Shown one piece after another: positions 34,766 through 43,132 of a stretch of DNA of 64,000 bases. Positions within the stretch are counted from its first letter, which is position 1. Every line of letters begins with the position of its first letter. The notes under the pieces were generated by a model that saw only the letters and a list, made by a program, of their open reading frames with translations, had not been told where the DNA came from and ran no database searches. Source of the DNA: Colwellia chukchiensis (GTDB taxonomy: Bacteria; Pseudomonadota; Gammaproteobacteria; Enterobacterales; Alteromonadaceae); contig NZ_NBOC01000006.1 of the NCBI RefSeq assembly GCF_002104455.1, positions 1 to 64,000 of the forward strand, written 5' to 3'. A program made the position numbers and the translations under genes.

Positions 34766-36154
34766 TTATCTTCGACCTTCACGTCGCAGCGCCGAAGAGG
34801 TAAAGTCTACATCTTTCAACTCTGCTGAAAAGTTATACATTTCCGCTTCATTGTCTAGTCCCATAGCAATATAGCGACGAGATTGTAAATCATGAAAGAC
34901 TTCTAACGTTGACCACTGAGTAGGTACTTCATAATAGTTTATGCCATGGGCAACACCGACACGATAAAGTTCGTCGCGGTTATCATAAATATCAGTGACC
35001 GCAATTTGCCAGCTATCTTCGTCTATGTAAAATACGCGCTTCTTGTATGTATGACGCGTATCAGATTTTAAGTTCGCTTCAACAACCCAAACTCTATGTT
35101 TCTCATATCGTACTAGCTCTGGGTTGATATGCCCTGCTTGCAAGATTTGATCATACTTTAAATCATCACTATGTAAGCGGTAGTCATTATAAGGAATTAA
35201 CAGCTCTTGCTTGCCTTTTAATGTCCAGTTGTAGCGATTTGGCGCGCCATTGAACATGTCAAAATCATCGGTAGTTCTTAAGCCATCTGATGCTGTACCT
35301 GGCGCATCGTAGGCAACATTAGGTGCACGACGAACGCGGCGTTGCCCAGTATTATAAGTCCATGCCTGACGAGGCGTTTTAATTTGGTCCATGGTTTCGT
35401 GTACAAGCAGCGCGGTACCAGCCAAACGTGCTGGCTCTGTCACTTTTTGTTTAAATTTAAACAAAATATTGGTTGCTTGTAATTCTTCTGCCTTTACGCC
35501 TTTAACGCCGTATGGAATAAGCAATTGATCATCAAAACCCATATAAGTGTAATCACCGGAAGCGGTTGGCGCAGCTTGACCACCTTGACGGGTGATTTTT
35601 TCACCACGATAACGCAAAATATGGTTCCAGATAGCTTCTAAACCATCTTTCGGAATTGGAAATGGCACGCCGACCGCAGCCTGCACGATACCATTACCGT
35701 TTTGTACTAATTCTGCTCTGACTGCATTGTCCAATGTTGCTTGATAAACATGCGCTGGGTATGAGGCAGAACGACGGGTTTGATAGACATTCATTTTGTA
35801 GCTATCAGGATAGGTTTCAAATAGCTTTATTTGTCCTGGCGTCAACAAGCTTTTGTATTGCGCTAAGTTGCTGCTGGTTATGGTGTATAAAACTTTATCA
35901 TCGGCAAAAGGGTCTATGTGGTGATCGCCAACTTTATAGCCAGCCGGAGCTTCAGTGATGCCACCAGTCCAAGCAGGAATAGAACCATCAGCACTTGCTG
36001 CACGCACAGCACCAAAAGGCGTTAATTCTTTTTGTAGTTTAGCCGCCTCTTGTTCAGTGATCTTGGCGTTCGCTGTTGTTGATGCCAACGCTATAGTTAC
36101 CGCTAAAGACACCATAGTCGCTTTATTAAAGCTATTTTTTAAAATATTTTTCAT
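34766..36154 (-). CDS. DUF1329 periplasmic/outer-membrane protein
   Basis: A 462-aa exported protein. ATG 36154 is chosen (GAGG 9 bases upstream); the frame is open to a GTG at 36169. The signal peptide ends near STTANA-KI (residue 29). The body matches DUF1329: LQKELTPFGAVRAASADGSIPAWTGGI near the start, YTYMGFDDQLLIPYG, RVRRAPNVAYDAPGTASDGLRTTDDFDMFNGAPNRY and the closing RRYIAMGLDNE. The family has a LolB-like lipid-carrier fold and always travels with DUF1302. Exact substrate unknown; transport or sensing of hydrophobic compounds is inferred. Confidence 0.88.
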   Translation of the reverse strand: MKNILKNSFNKATMVSLAVTIALASTTANAKITEQEAAKLQKELTPFGAVRAASADGSIPAWTGGITEAPAGYKVGDHHIDPFADDKVLYTITSSNLAQYKSLLTPGQIKLFETYPDSYKMNVYQTRRSASYPAHVYQATLDNAVRAELVQNGNGIVQAAVGVPFPIPKDGLEAIWNHILRYRGEKITRQGGQAAPTASGDYTYMGFDDQLLIPYGVKGVKAEELQATNILFKFKQKVTEPARLAGTALLVHETMDQIKTPRQAWTYNTGQRRVRRAPNVAYDAPGTASDGLRTTDDFDMFNGAPNRYNWTLKGKQELLIPYNDYRLHSDDLKYDQILQAGHINPELVRYEKHRVWVVEANLKSDTRHTYKKRVFYIDEDSWQIAVTDIYDNRDELYRVGVAHGINYYEVPTQWSTLEVFHDLQSRRYIAMGLDNEAEMYNFSAELKDVDFTSSALRREGRR

Positions 36155-36175
36155 GAAAAGAATCCTCACACTGCC

Positions 36176-38221
36176 TTAAATAGAATACTTAATGTTAAAA
36201 GACACGTAATCGCGATCTTCCATTTGATTAGTGGTACCTACGCCACCAAAAAAGCTGTTATAGCTTATGTCAGCTGACCAACGGCTTTGATAATCAAATC
36301 CTAAGCCTAATGACACCGACTTTCTGTCTTCGACAAATAAAAACAATGGGTCTGGGGTAATACCATTAACATCATGTGAAAACACCACTTTAGGTGACAC
36401 ATTAATACCAGCAAAGACATCGTTATAATCTAACTTACTTACAAAGCGATAGCCCCAAGCAAATGCACTAGGAAACGGATTGGTTTCTACGCCATCTTGT
36501 AAAGCGATTTCTAAGCCTTCTTTACCTGCAACGCCACCGTTTCTCGCGGTACCAGGGCCATTTAGGCGTAAGACTTCTTTATCTGGCATATCGCGAATAT
36601 CGATACCACCCACTTCCAATAAAGTAACCAATTGGCTAGCGCCAAAGGTTGGTCCCCATAAATGGGTAAAGGTCATTTGTGCTTGAATGGTATCTGATAG
36701 CACAAAGCCATTAGCGCGTGAGCCACCTGCAAAAACCGGCATCTGCGAAATACCATCAAGTTCATCGCGCCCTAAATCATTGGCTAATTGTTGTGGCATG
36801 GCAGCAAACAACAACTCAACGTCATCAATTTGTAATGGTTCATCTTGACGGAAGGTCACTTCACCTGCCACTGAGGTAGTGCCAATAGCTGTATTAAAGC
36901 TTAATGCGTATAGTTTAATATCTTCTATATAGTCGAGTTGTACGCGTGAAAATGCTTGTAAATCAGTATAATTGTCATGAGTAATTTCGGTTGTCGCTAA
37001 CATGCCAACATCATGGGCAAGTGCTGCGCCGCTAAAGTCTGCTGTAATACCAGAGAATACCGGACGACGACTGTGATAATTCATGTGATATAAACTAATT
37101 TCAGTATCATTAAATTCAGGCAGGAACCAAGATAAACGCAAACCATATTGGCCACCATCTTCCGGTTCATTTTCCGCATCAGCTTGACGCAAGGTTAATT
37201 TAGTTGGAAAGCCACCTACATAGGCACTCGCCGCATCAGCCATAGCAACATTGCCATTGAGAATTTGTTCACGCAGAACATTTAAGTTGCTGATCATCGA
37301 GTCCAGATCCATGTCTGGATTACTGGCAAAGTTTAATTGTACGTTGTTAAATTGACCACCATCGCCGGCAAAGTCATTAGTTGAGAAATAACTTCCTGGT
37401 GCTGGTAATACCGTTTTTTCCCAATTGTATTGGTAAAACATTTCTACGTTAAAGTTTTCAGAGACCCCAAGTGAAGCCCAGACAGCGCCAAAAGGAATAA
37501 AGGCTTCTTTTAATTCAGCACCTGGCGCTTTAAGACGAGCAATGTCAACAGGGTTAAGCTCACTGATACCGTGAGAAATTAAGGTACTCTCACCCCAGCT
37601 AATCACTTGTTGACCGATACGAACTGAAAACGGCATTTCTCCTAGGTCAAAATCACCATAAACAAAAGCATCAAGTAATCGAACATCACGACAAACTTGC
37701 TCACGCGCCTCACTGTCTCGACATGGGTCATTAACTTTACCAGAGCTCGGATTAGTCCATGCGCGGTCACTATCCATCATGGCAAAATCATAAAAATACA
37801 TACCACGGGCAAAAAAGCCTAGGTTTTCATAACGAACATCTAATTCGTGTGAGCCCTTAATCAATTTTGAAAAGCTTTCACCAGCGTTAAAGTTGAGGTT
37901 ACCATTATCACCATTGGTGGAGTAACTGCCCGCTCCATTCCATACCGTAGCGGCATTTGGATTGACATTTAAGATGGGGTGATATTGGCTAAAATCAAAA
38001 CCATTGTTGGCATTGTTTGATTTGCCGACATTGTCATTCCAATTACGGTTTTCTACCCGCCAACTTGTACCGGCAGAAAAAGTGGAGTCAAAGCTGATAT
38101 CAAAGTCTCCTAACTGAAAGTTTTTTGCCTGCACATTAGCACTAGCTATGGTCATTAAAGCGGCGGCAATACTTAAAGCCAGAGGCTTTTTGTAAAAACC
38201 GTTGCGAAGGTTTTGTTTCAT
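36176..38221 (-). CDS. DUF1302 outer-membrane barrel protein
   Basis: A 681-aa exported protein: signal peptide ending at SANVQA-KN (residue 33), then strand-rich sequence with alternating aromatic residues and a C-terminal YVSFNIKYSI ending typical of outer-membrane beta-barrels. FQLGDFDISFDSTFSAGTSWR and GQQVISWGESTLISHGISELNPVDIARLKAPGAELKEAFIP are DUF1302 hallmarks. It is the first gene of a two-gene unit with DUF1329, about 20 bp apart. It probably forms the outer-membrane part of a hydrophobic-compound uptake or export route with DUF1329 and the RND protein. Confidence 0.88.
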   Translation of the reverse strand: MKQNLRNGFYKKPLALSIAAALMTIASANVQAKNFQLGDFDISFDSTFSAGTSWRVENRNWNDNVGKSNNANNGFDFSQYHPILNVNPNAATVWNGAGSYSTNGDNGNLNFNAGESFSKLIKGSHELDVRYENLGFFARGMYFYDFAMMDSDRAWTNPSSGKVNDPCRDSEAREQVCRDVRLLDAFVYGDFDLGEMPFSVRIGQQVISWGESTLISHGISELNPVDIARLKAPGAELKEAFIPFGAVWASLGVSENFNVEMFYQYNWEKTVLPAPGSYFSTNDFAGDGGQFNNVQLNFASNPDMDLDSMISNLNVLREQILNGNVAMADAASAYVGGFPTKLTLRQADAENEPEDGGQYGLRLSWFLPEFNDTEISLYHMNYHSRRPVFSGITADFSGAALAHDVGMLATTEITHDNYTDLQAFSRVQLDYIEDIKLYALSFNTAIGTTSVAGEVTFRQDEPLQIDDVELLFAAMPQQLANDLGRDELDGISQMPVFAGGSRANGFVLSDTIQAQMTFTHLWGPTFGASQLVTLLEVGGIDIRDMPDKEVLRLNGPGTARNGGVAGKEGLEIALQDGVETNPFPSAFAWGYRFVSKLDYNDVFAGINVSPKVVFSHDVNGITPDPLFLFVEDRKSVSLGLGFDYQSRWSADISYNSFFGGVGTTNQMEDRDYVSFNIKYSI

Positions 38222-38380
38222 TTCTTTTCTCCCCAGAGGTGATGCTGTATTTTTATTTTTATCTGAAACCCAGTTGGTTATAAAACAATAATTACATCAT
38301 TTTACACAAGTGGCAAGTGCTAAAACCTGACTTAAACCCCTTTATATTAAAGACTTGCCATAAAATAAGACGCGAGACCA

Positions 38381-38416
38381 AAAGCATGTTTTAAACACCC
38401 GTTTAAAACATGCTTT
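38381..38416. repeat. Perfect 16-bp hairpin in the DUF2835/DUF1302 gap
   Basis: AAAGCATGTTTTAAAC, loop ACCC, GTTTAAAACATGCTTT. It lies in a 309-bp gap that holds no gene. It is 115 bp past the DUF2835 stop on the minus strand and 160 bp before the DUF1302 start. The stem is long enough to be a strong RNA hairpin or a protein-binding palindrome; there is no long T-run, so its role as terminator is uncertain. Confidence 0.5.
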
Positions 38417-38530
38417 ATGTTTATATCGGGATACGCATATAGTAGACAGAAATAACACTTATCATAACATCTTCTGTACTCAAGCTTTTCGCTATGATGG
38501 TCTGACCACTGTTTAAAGCAAAGGCTCTAA

Positions 38531-38746
38531 TTATGCAATTTTATTCAGCGAGATAAATTTATTGTGCTTGGTCTGTAAACAAAACTGCCCTTTTATACCG
38601 CCTGCCGTTAAAAAAGCGCGCAAGTGCATCGCGGGAAATTCAAGGGTTAATCCCTGCAATGTGGTAACTTTAATAACTCGCACTTGGCCTTGGTAATAAG
38701 GTAAAAAGTCTTGGCTGGTCATATTCAAGTTAAAATAATACTTCAT
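38531..38746 (-). CDS. DUF2835 family protein
   Basis: A 71-aa cytoplasmic protein. MKYYFNLNMTSQDFLPYYQGQVRVIKVTTLQGLTLEFPAMHLRAFLTAGGIKG... carries the DUF2835 pattern (FxLxxs..FL.YYqG, v.T..G..l.fPA..LRpF.t..GI.G.F). Function unknown; the family is found almost only in gammaproteobacteria, often after pepN as here. It lies 18 bp after the pepN stop and is probably co-transcribed with it. Confidence 0.85.
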   Translation of the reverse strand: MKYYFNLNMTSQDFLPYYQGQVRVIKVTTLQGLTLEFPAMHLRAFLTAGGIKGQFCLQTKHNKFISLNKIA

Positions 38747-38764
38747 CGCTAGGCTCTGTTATCA

Positions 38765-41314
38765 TTATGCCAACGCGGCATCTACCTTTTCTTGTAGATC
38801 TTTTGCCAGTTTATCATGCTGTTGCAATTTCACGAGTTGTTCTTTTATCATCGATTGCCGCTTTGCATCTAAGGATTTAAACTGGATCAGTGGCGTGATT
38901 AATCGCGATGCGACTTGCGGGTTAATATCGTTAAGTAGCACTAGTTGTTCAATTAAAAATTGATAACCTCGGCCACTAGCACAATGAAAATACCGTGGAT
39001 TGTTTTGAGTAAATGCAGCAATGACGGCACGCGCTCTATTGGGGTTTTTTAAACTAAAAAGCGGGTGCGCCATTAAATCCGATAACTTATCAAAAATAGT
39101 GTCGTTATTGATACTCGCTTGTAATGCAAACCATTTATCCATTACTAGCGTATTATCTGACCACTTTATCGCAAAGTCTGCCATCAGTGTGTTGAGCTCT
39201 TGCGAAGGATATGCGGCTGCGCAACTTAATGCCGCTAAGGTATCGGTCATATTATTGGCACTTTGATACTGTTGAGATAACAAGTGCTCATGGTTATCTA
39301 ATGTTACCAAATACGATAAACACACATTCTTCAAGGCACGTTTACCAATCGCAATACCGTCATGACTATAGCCTGCTTGCGCGCTTGCCTGGTATTGTTT
39401 TAAAAATAGCGGCGCTAACTGCTTGGCTAAACTGCGTTTTACTGTTTCAATTGCATCAAGCAAAGCAATAGGATTTACTGCTTCAATACTATCGACTAAC
39501 TCATTAAAGCTTGGCAAAGTCAGTTGCTCCGCTTTAAAAGCAGCCGCAGTATCTGCACTTAATATGGATTCAAACACTTGGTATAAACTATCAGGCAAAC
39601 TCATTTGCGGTTGCTTCATCACGCGCGTGATATACGTTGTTAATAACTTTTGCCCAGCGTCCCAGCGACAAAACTCATCATCGGCTCGGGTCATAATACA
39701 GGCTAGCGCTTGATCTGATTGGGGAAAGTTAGTTTTTACCGGCGCGGTAAAATCAGTTAATAATGCTAGCACTGGCTTTTCTTTGACGCCTTCAAAAGTC
39801 CAGCTTTGTTTTGCTTTGGTCAGTGCCAATAAATGGGCATCATTTTGTTGTTCAGAGGTAATTAACTCTATGCCAACTGGGATATGTAGTGCCGGTTGCT
39901 CATTGTTACTTTGTGCTATGGTTAAGTGGTATTGAGCATTTTGTTCATCATAATATTCACTGACAGTAAGTAGCGGTGTTCCGGACTGCGAATACCATAA
40001 TTTAAACTGTTCAAGATCGGTACCTGTCGCATCTGCCATCGCATTAATAAAATCATCACAGGTCACCGCCATGCCGTCAAAGCGCGAAAAATATAGGTCT
40101 AAACCTTGCCTGAATTTTTCTTTACCGAGTATGGTGTGTAGCATGCGAATCACTTCAGCGCCCTTTTCATATACGGTTAGGGTATAAAAGTTATTCATTT
40201 CTATTACTTTTTCAGGACGAATTGGGTGCGCCATTGGGCCAGCGTCTTCGGCAAATTGTTGTGAGCGCAATACTCTAACATTTTGTATGCGTGTTACAGC
40301 GGCTGAATGCATATCAGCACTAAATTGCTGATCTCTAAAAACTGTAAGCCCCTCTTTTAAACTTAACTGAAACCAGTCGCGACAGGTAACACGGTTGCCG
40401 GTCCAATTGTGAAAGTATTCATGGCCAATTACAGCCTCGACATTAAAATAGTCAACGTCGGTTGCACTGGTTTCATCGGCTAAAACATACTTGCTGTTAA
40501 AGACATTTAAACCTTTATTTTCCATCGCGCCCATATTAAAAAAGTCGACAGCAACTATCATGTATATATCAAGATCGTATTCAAGACCAAAAGTTTGCTC
40601 ATCCCACGCCATTGCGCGCTTTAGTGACGCCATGGCATGATGTGCTTTATTAATATTGCCTTTATCTACAAAAATTTCTAATGCCACATCTCGCCCCGAC
40701 ATAGTCAGGTACTGATCGCGCAATACCTCAAAATCTCCCGCAACAAGAGCAAATAGATAACTTGGCTTAGGAAATGGATCATGCCATTGCACAAAGTGCT
40801 TGCCATTGGCTAAATTGCCGGCTGCAATTTTATTACCATTTGACAATAAGTGTGGACATTGGCGTTTATCCGCAATCACTTTAGTCGTAAATGTTGCCAT
40901 AACATCAGGGCGATCAAGGTAGTAACTAATACGTCGAAACCCTTCCGCTTCACATTGGGTACAATAGGCATCGCCCGACTTAAATAAGCCTTCGAGTGCG
41001 GTATTATCAGCAGGGTTTATCTCTGTGACAATTTCTAACTGAAAATCATCGCGATCGACCGCAAGGGTAAGGCTATGGTCGTCTACTTGGTATTCAGTGC
41101 TCGCTAGTATTTCGCCATCAAGTTTTACCGAAACTAGCGTGACTTGCTCACCATCAAGCACTAAAGGCAAGTTGTGAGCTTTATTGCGCGTAAAGTGCAT
41201 TTGATTAGTTACACGCGTTTTCTGATGCTCAAGCTCAAAGGTTAAGTCTACCCTTGTAATGGAAAAATATGCTGCACGGTAATCAGCTAAATAGCGCGGA
41301 GTAAAATCACTCAT
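38765..41314 (-). CDS. pepN: Aminopeptidase N
   Basis: An 849-aa M1 zinc metallopeptidase removing N-terminal residues from peptides in the cytoplasm. ATG 41314 (MSDFTPRYL) with GAGGG before it is preferred to the open extension to 41368. The exopeptidase motif GAMENKGLN, the zinc site HEYFHNWTGNRVTCRDWFQLSLKEGLT and the C-terminal DUF3458 region with RARAVIAAFTQNNPRYFH all match. The DUF2835 gene follows. Confidence 0.96.
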   Translation of the reverse strand: MSDFTPRYLADYRAAYFSITRVDLTFELEHQKTRVTNQMHFTRNKAHNLPLVLDGEQVTLVSVKLDGEILASTEYQVDDHSLTLAVDRDDFQLEIVTEINPADNTALEGLFKSGDAYCTQCEAEGFRRISYYLDRPDVMATFTTKVIADKRQCPHLLSNGNKIAAGNLANGKHFVQWHDPFPKPSYLFALVAGDFEVLRDQYLTMSGRDVALEIFVDKGNINKAHHAMASLKRAMAWDEQTFGLEYDLDIYMIVAVDFFNMGAMENKGLNVFNSKYVLADETSATDVDYFNVEAVIGHEYFHNWTGNRVTCRDWFQLSLKEGLTVFRDQQFSADMHSAAVTRIQNVRVLRSQQFAEDAGPMAHPIRPEKVIEMNNFYTLTVYEKGAEVIRMLHTILGKEKFRQGLDLYFSRFDGMAVTCDDFINAMADATGTDLEQFKLWYSQSGTPLLTVSEYYDEQNAQYHLTIAQSNNEQPALHIPVGIELITSEQQNDAHLLALTKAKQSWTFEGVKEKPVLALLTDFTAPVKTNFPQSDQALACIMTRADDEFCRWDAGQKLLTTYITRVMKQPQMSLPDSLYQVFESILSADTAAAFKAEQLTLPSFNELVDSIEAVNPIALLDAIETVKRSLAKQLAPLFLKQYQASAQAGYSHDGIAIGKRALKNVCLSYLVTLDNHEHLLSQQYQSANNMTDTLAALSCAAAYPSQELNTLMADFAIKWSDNTLVMDKWFALQASINNDTIFDKLSDLMAHPLFSLKNPNRARAVIAAFTQNNPRYFHCASGRGYQFLIEQLVLLNDINPQVASRLITPLIQFKSLDAKRQSMIKEQLVKLQQHDKLAKDLQEKVDAALA

Positions 41315-41377
41315 GGGGACCCTCAAAAAACAGTTGGCTTGTTGCCAACTTATGCCGCTCTGGCACAATTAAAATAT

Positions 41378-41403
41378 AAAAAAGCCCGTAATATACAGGC
41401 TTT
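41378..41403 (-). terminator. Intrinsic terminator after nhaC
   Basis: On the minus strand AAAGCCTGT, A/T loop, ACGGGCTTTTTT, with one G-T pair. It lies 28 bp past the nhaC stop and upstream of pepN. Confidence 0.75.
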
Positions 41404-41430
41404 ATGAATAGTTATTAACTTTTGTAACCG

Positions 41431-42888
41431 CTAACTTTCTGTCACTAATTTTTTAATTTTAAAACCCATATAACCATAAGCCAAGGCTAATATCGGGTTA
41501 ATTAAGTTAAAAAAACAATAGAAGATATAATCATATGAAGTTAACGCCATGGCGGCAAACATAAATGCACCACAAGTATTCCACGGTATTAATGGCGAAG
41601 TGATGGTTCCCGAGTCCTCAAGAGTACGACTTAACACAACAGGATCTAAACCACGCTTTTGATACTCTTCTTTATACATTCTGCCGGGCATTACAATTGC
41701 CATGTATTGATCAGCTGTGATCAAGTTTGTACCAATACAGGTCGCTACTGTACTCGCAATTAAGCTGCCAATTGATTTTGCCGTTGCTAGTATAGACTCG
41801 ACAAATTTCTTTAGCATGCCTAAATGCTCTAGGATTGCACCAAAACTTAATGCCGTGACCACAAGCCAAATGGTATTGAGCATACTCGACATACCACCAC
41901 GGCTAAGTAATTGATCAATTTCTGGATTACCCGTATCAACGACAACACCGTCAAAAAATGCGGTCCAAACTACCATGATCATGCCCTTAGTTGAGTCAAC
42001 GCCGTCTTGCGCCATAGCTAGAATAAGATCTTGTTGGAAAATTAATGCCCAAACTGCGCCTAACACGGCACCTATGGCAACGGCGGGAAACGCTGGCATT
42101 TTCTTATAAGCTAAAAAAAGTAAAACCAATAACGGAATTAAGTTCAACGCTGAAATGTTATAGGTATTTTTCAGGGTACTGGTTAACGCGGCGATACTCT
42201 CGGTTTCACCATTAACCGTTGAAGAGTGATTAAAACCTATGATCAAAAATAAAATCATCGCAATAGAAATTGATGGGATTGTCGTCCATAACATATAACG
42301 AATATGATTAAATAGTTCACTACCTGCAACCGCTGGCGCTAAATTTGTTGTTTCAGATAGTGGCGATAGTTTATCACCAAAATATGCGCCAGAAATTACC
42401 GCACCAGCGGTAACAGAAGCAGACAATTCAAAACCACCGGCAATGCCAATAAAGGCTACACCCACTGTTGCGGCTGTAGTCCAAGAGCTGCCAATACTCA
42501 TGGCAACAATACCACACACTAAACATGCAGCGGCATAAAACCAGCTAGGATCGATAATTTTTAAACCATAATAAACTAAGGTTGGCACAGTGCCTGAGAG
42601 CAACCAAGTACCAATTAAAGAACCCACAGCTAATAAAATTAGTACCGCACATAATGAAATAGATATGCCATGGACAATTGCTTTTTCCATGGCATGCCAT
42701 GTATAACCATTTTTTAACCCGATAACGGCCGCCACACCGGTGGCGAGTAATAAAGCGATTTGATTGGGACCTTGCGATGAACTATCACCAAAAAATGTCA
42801 CCGCAGCAACTAATAATACAATTAACACCATGATTGGCGTTAATGAGTCCAACATTGTAGGTTGTCGTAATGATTGAGGATCAGACAT
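41431..42888 (-). CDS. nhaC: NhaC-type Na+/H+ antiporter
   Basis: A 485-aa inner-membrane protein with about 11-12 helices. Conserved blocks include SSWTTAATVGVAFIGIA, GAVISGAYFGDKLSPLSETTNLAPAVAGSELFNHI, DSTKGMIMVVWTAFFDGVVVDTGNPEIDQLLSRGGMSSML and LSRTLEDSGTITSPLIPWNTCGAFM, all typical of the NhaC family. It exchanges internal Na+ for external H+, fitting a marine cell that uses a sodium gradient. Stands alone, with terminators on both sides. Confidence 0.9.
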   Translation of the reverse strand: MSDPQSLRQPTMLDSLTPIMVLIVLLVAAVTFFGDSSSQGPNQIALLLATGVAAVIGLKNGYTWHAMEKAIVHGISISLCAVLILLAVGSLIGTWLLSGTVPTLVYYGLKIIDPSWFYAAACLVCGIVAMSIGSSWTTAATVGVAFIGIAGGFELSASVTAGAVISGAYFGDKLSPLSETTNLAPAVAGSELFNHIRYMLWTTIPSISIAMILFLIIGFNHSSTVNGETESIAALTSTLKNTYNISALNLIPLLVLLFLAYKKMPAFPAVAIGAVLGAVWALIFQQDLILAMAQDGVDSTKGMIMVVWTAFFDGVVVDTGNPEIDQLLSRGGMSSMLNTIWLVVTALSFGAILEHLGMLKKFVESILATAKSIGSLIASTVATCIGTNLITADQYMAIVMPGRMYKEEYQKRGLDPVVLSRTLEDSGTITSPLIPWNTCGAFMFAAMALTSYDYIFYCFFNLINPILALAYGYMGFKIKKLVTES

Positions 42889-43087
42889 AGGAAAATTTAC
42901 ACCTTACTATCTTTGTTATTTTTATAGTTAAAATATTTGTGCTAGTAAGATGCCGACTGTTGGCTGATAGTGCAAGTTATTTTTACAAAACTATCGTTAT
43001 TTAGCCCTTTGTTTATAAGCAGTTCAAGAATAACTATGCAGTAAATATAACTAAAAAATTATCTTATGGATAATTGTCTGAATAAAC

Positions 43088-43117
43088 AAAAAAAACCACC
43101 AAAGGTGGTTTTTTTGT
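43088..43117 (-). terminator. Intrinsic terminator after prc
   Basis: AAAAACCACC, AAA loop, GGTGGTTTTTTT: strong in both directions; it lies 16 bp past the prc stop on the minus strand. Confidence 0.9.
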
Positions 43118-43132
43118 TAAAGAATAATGTGT

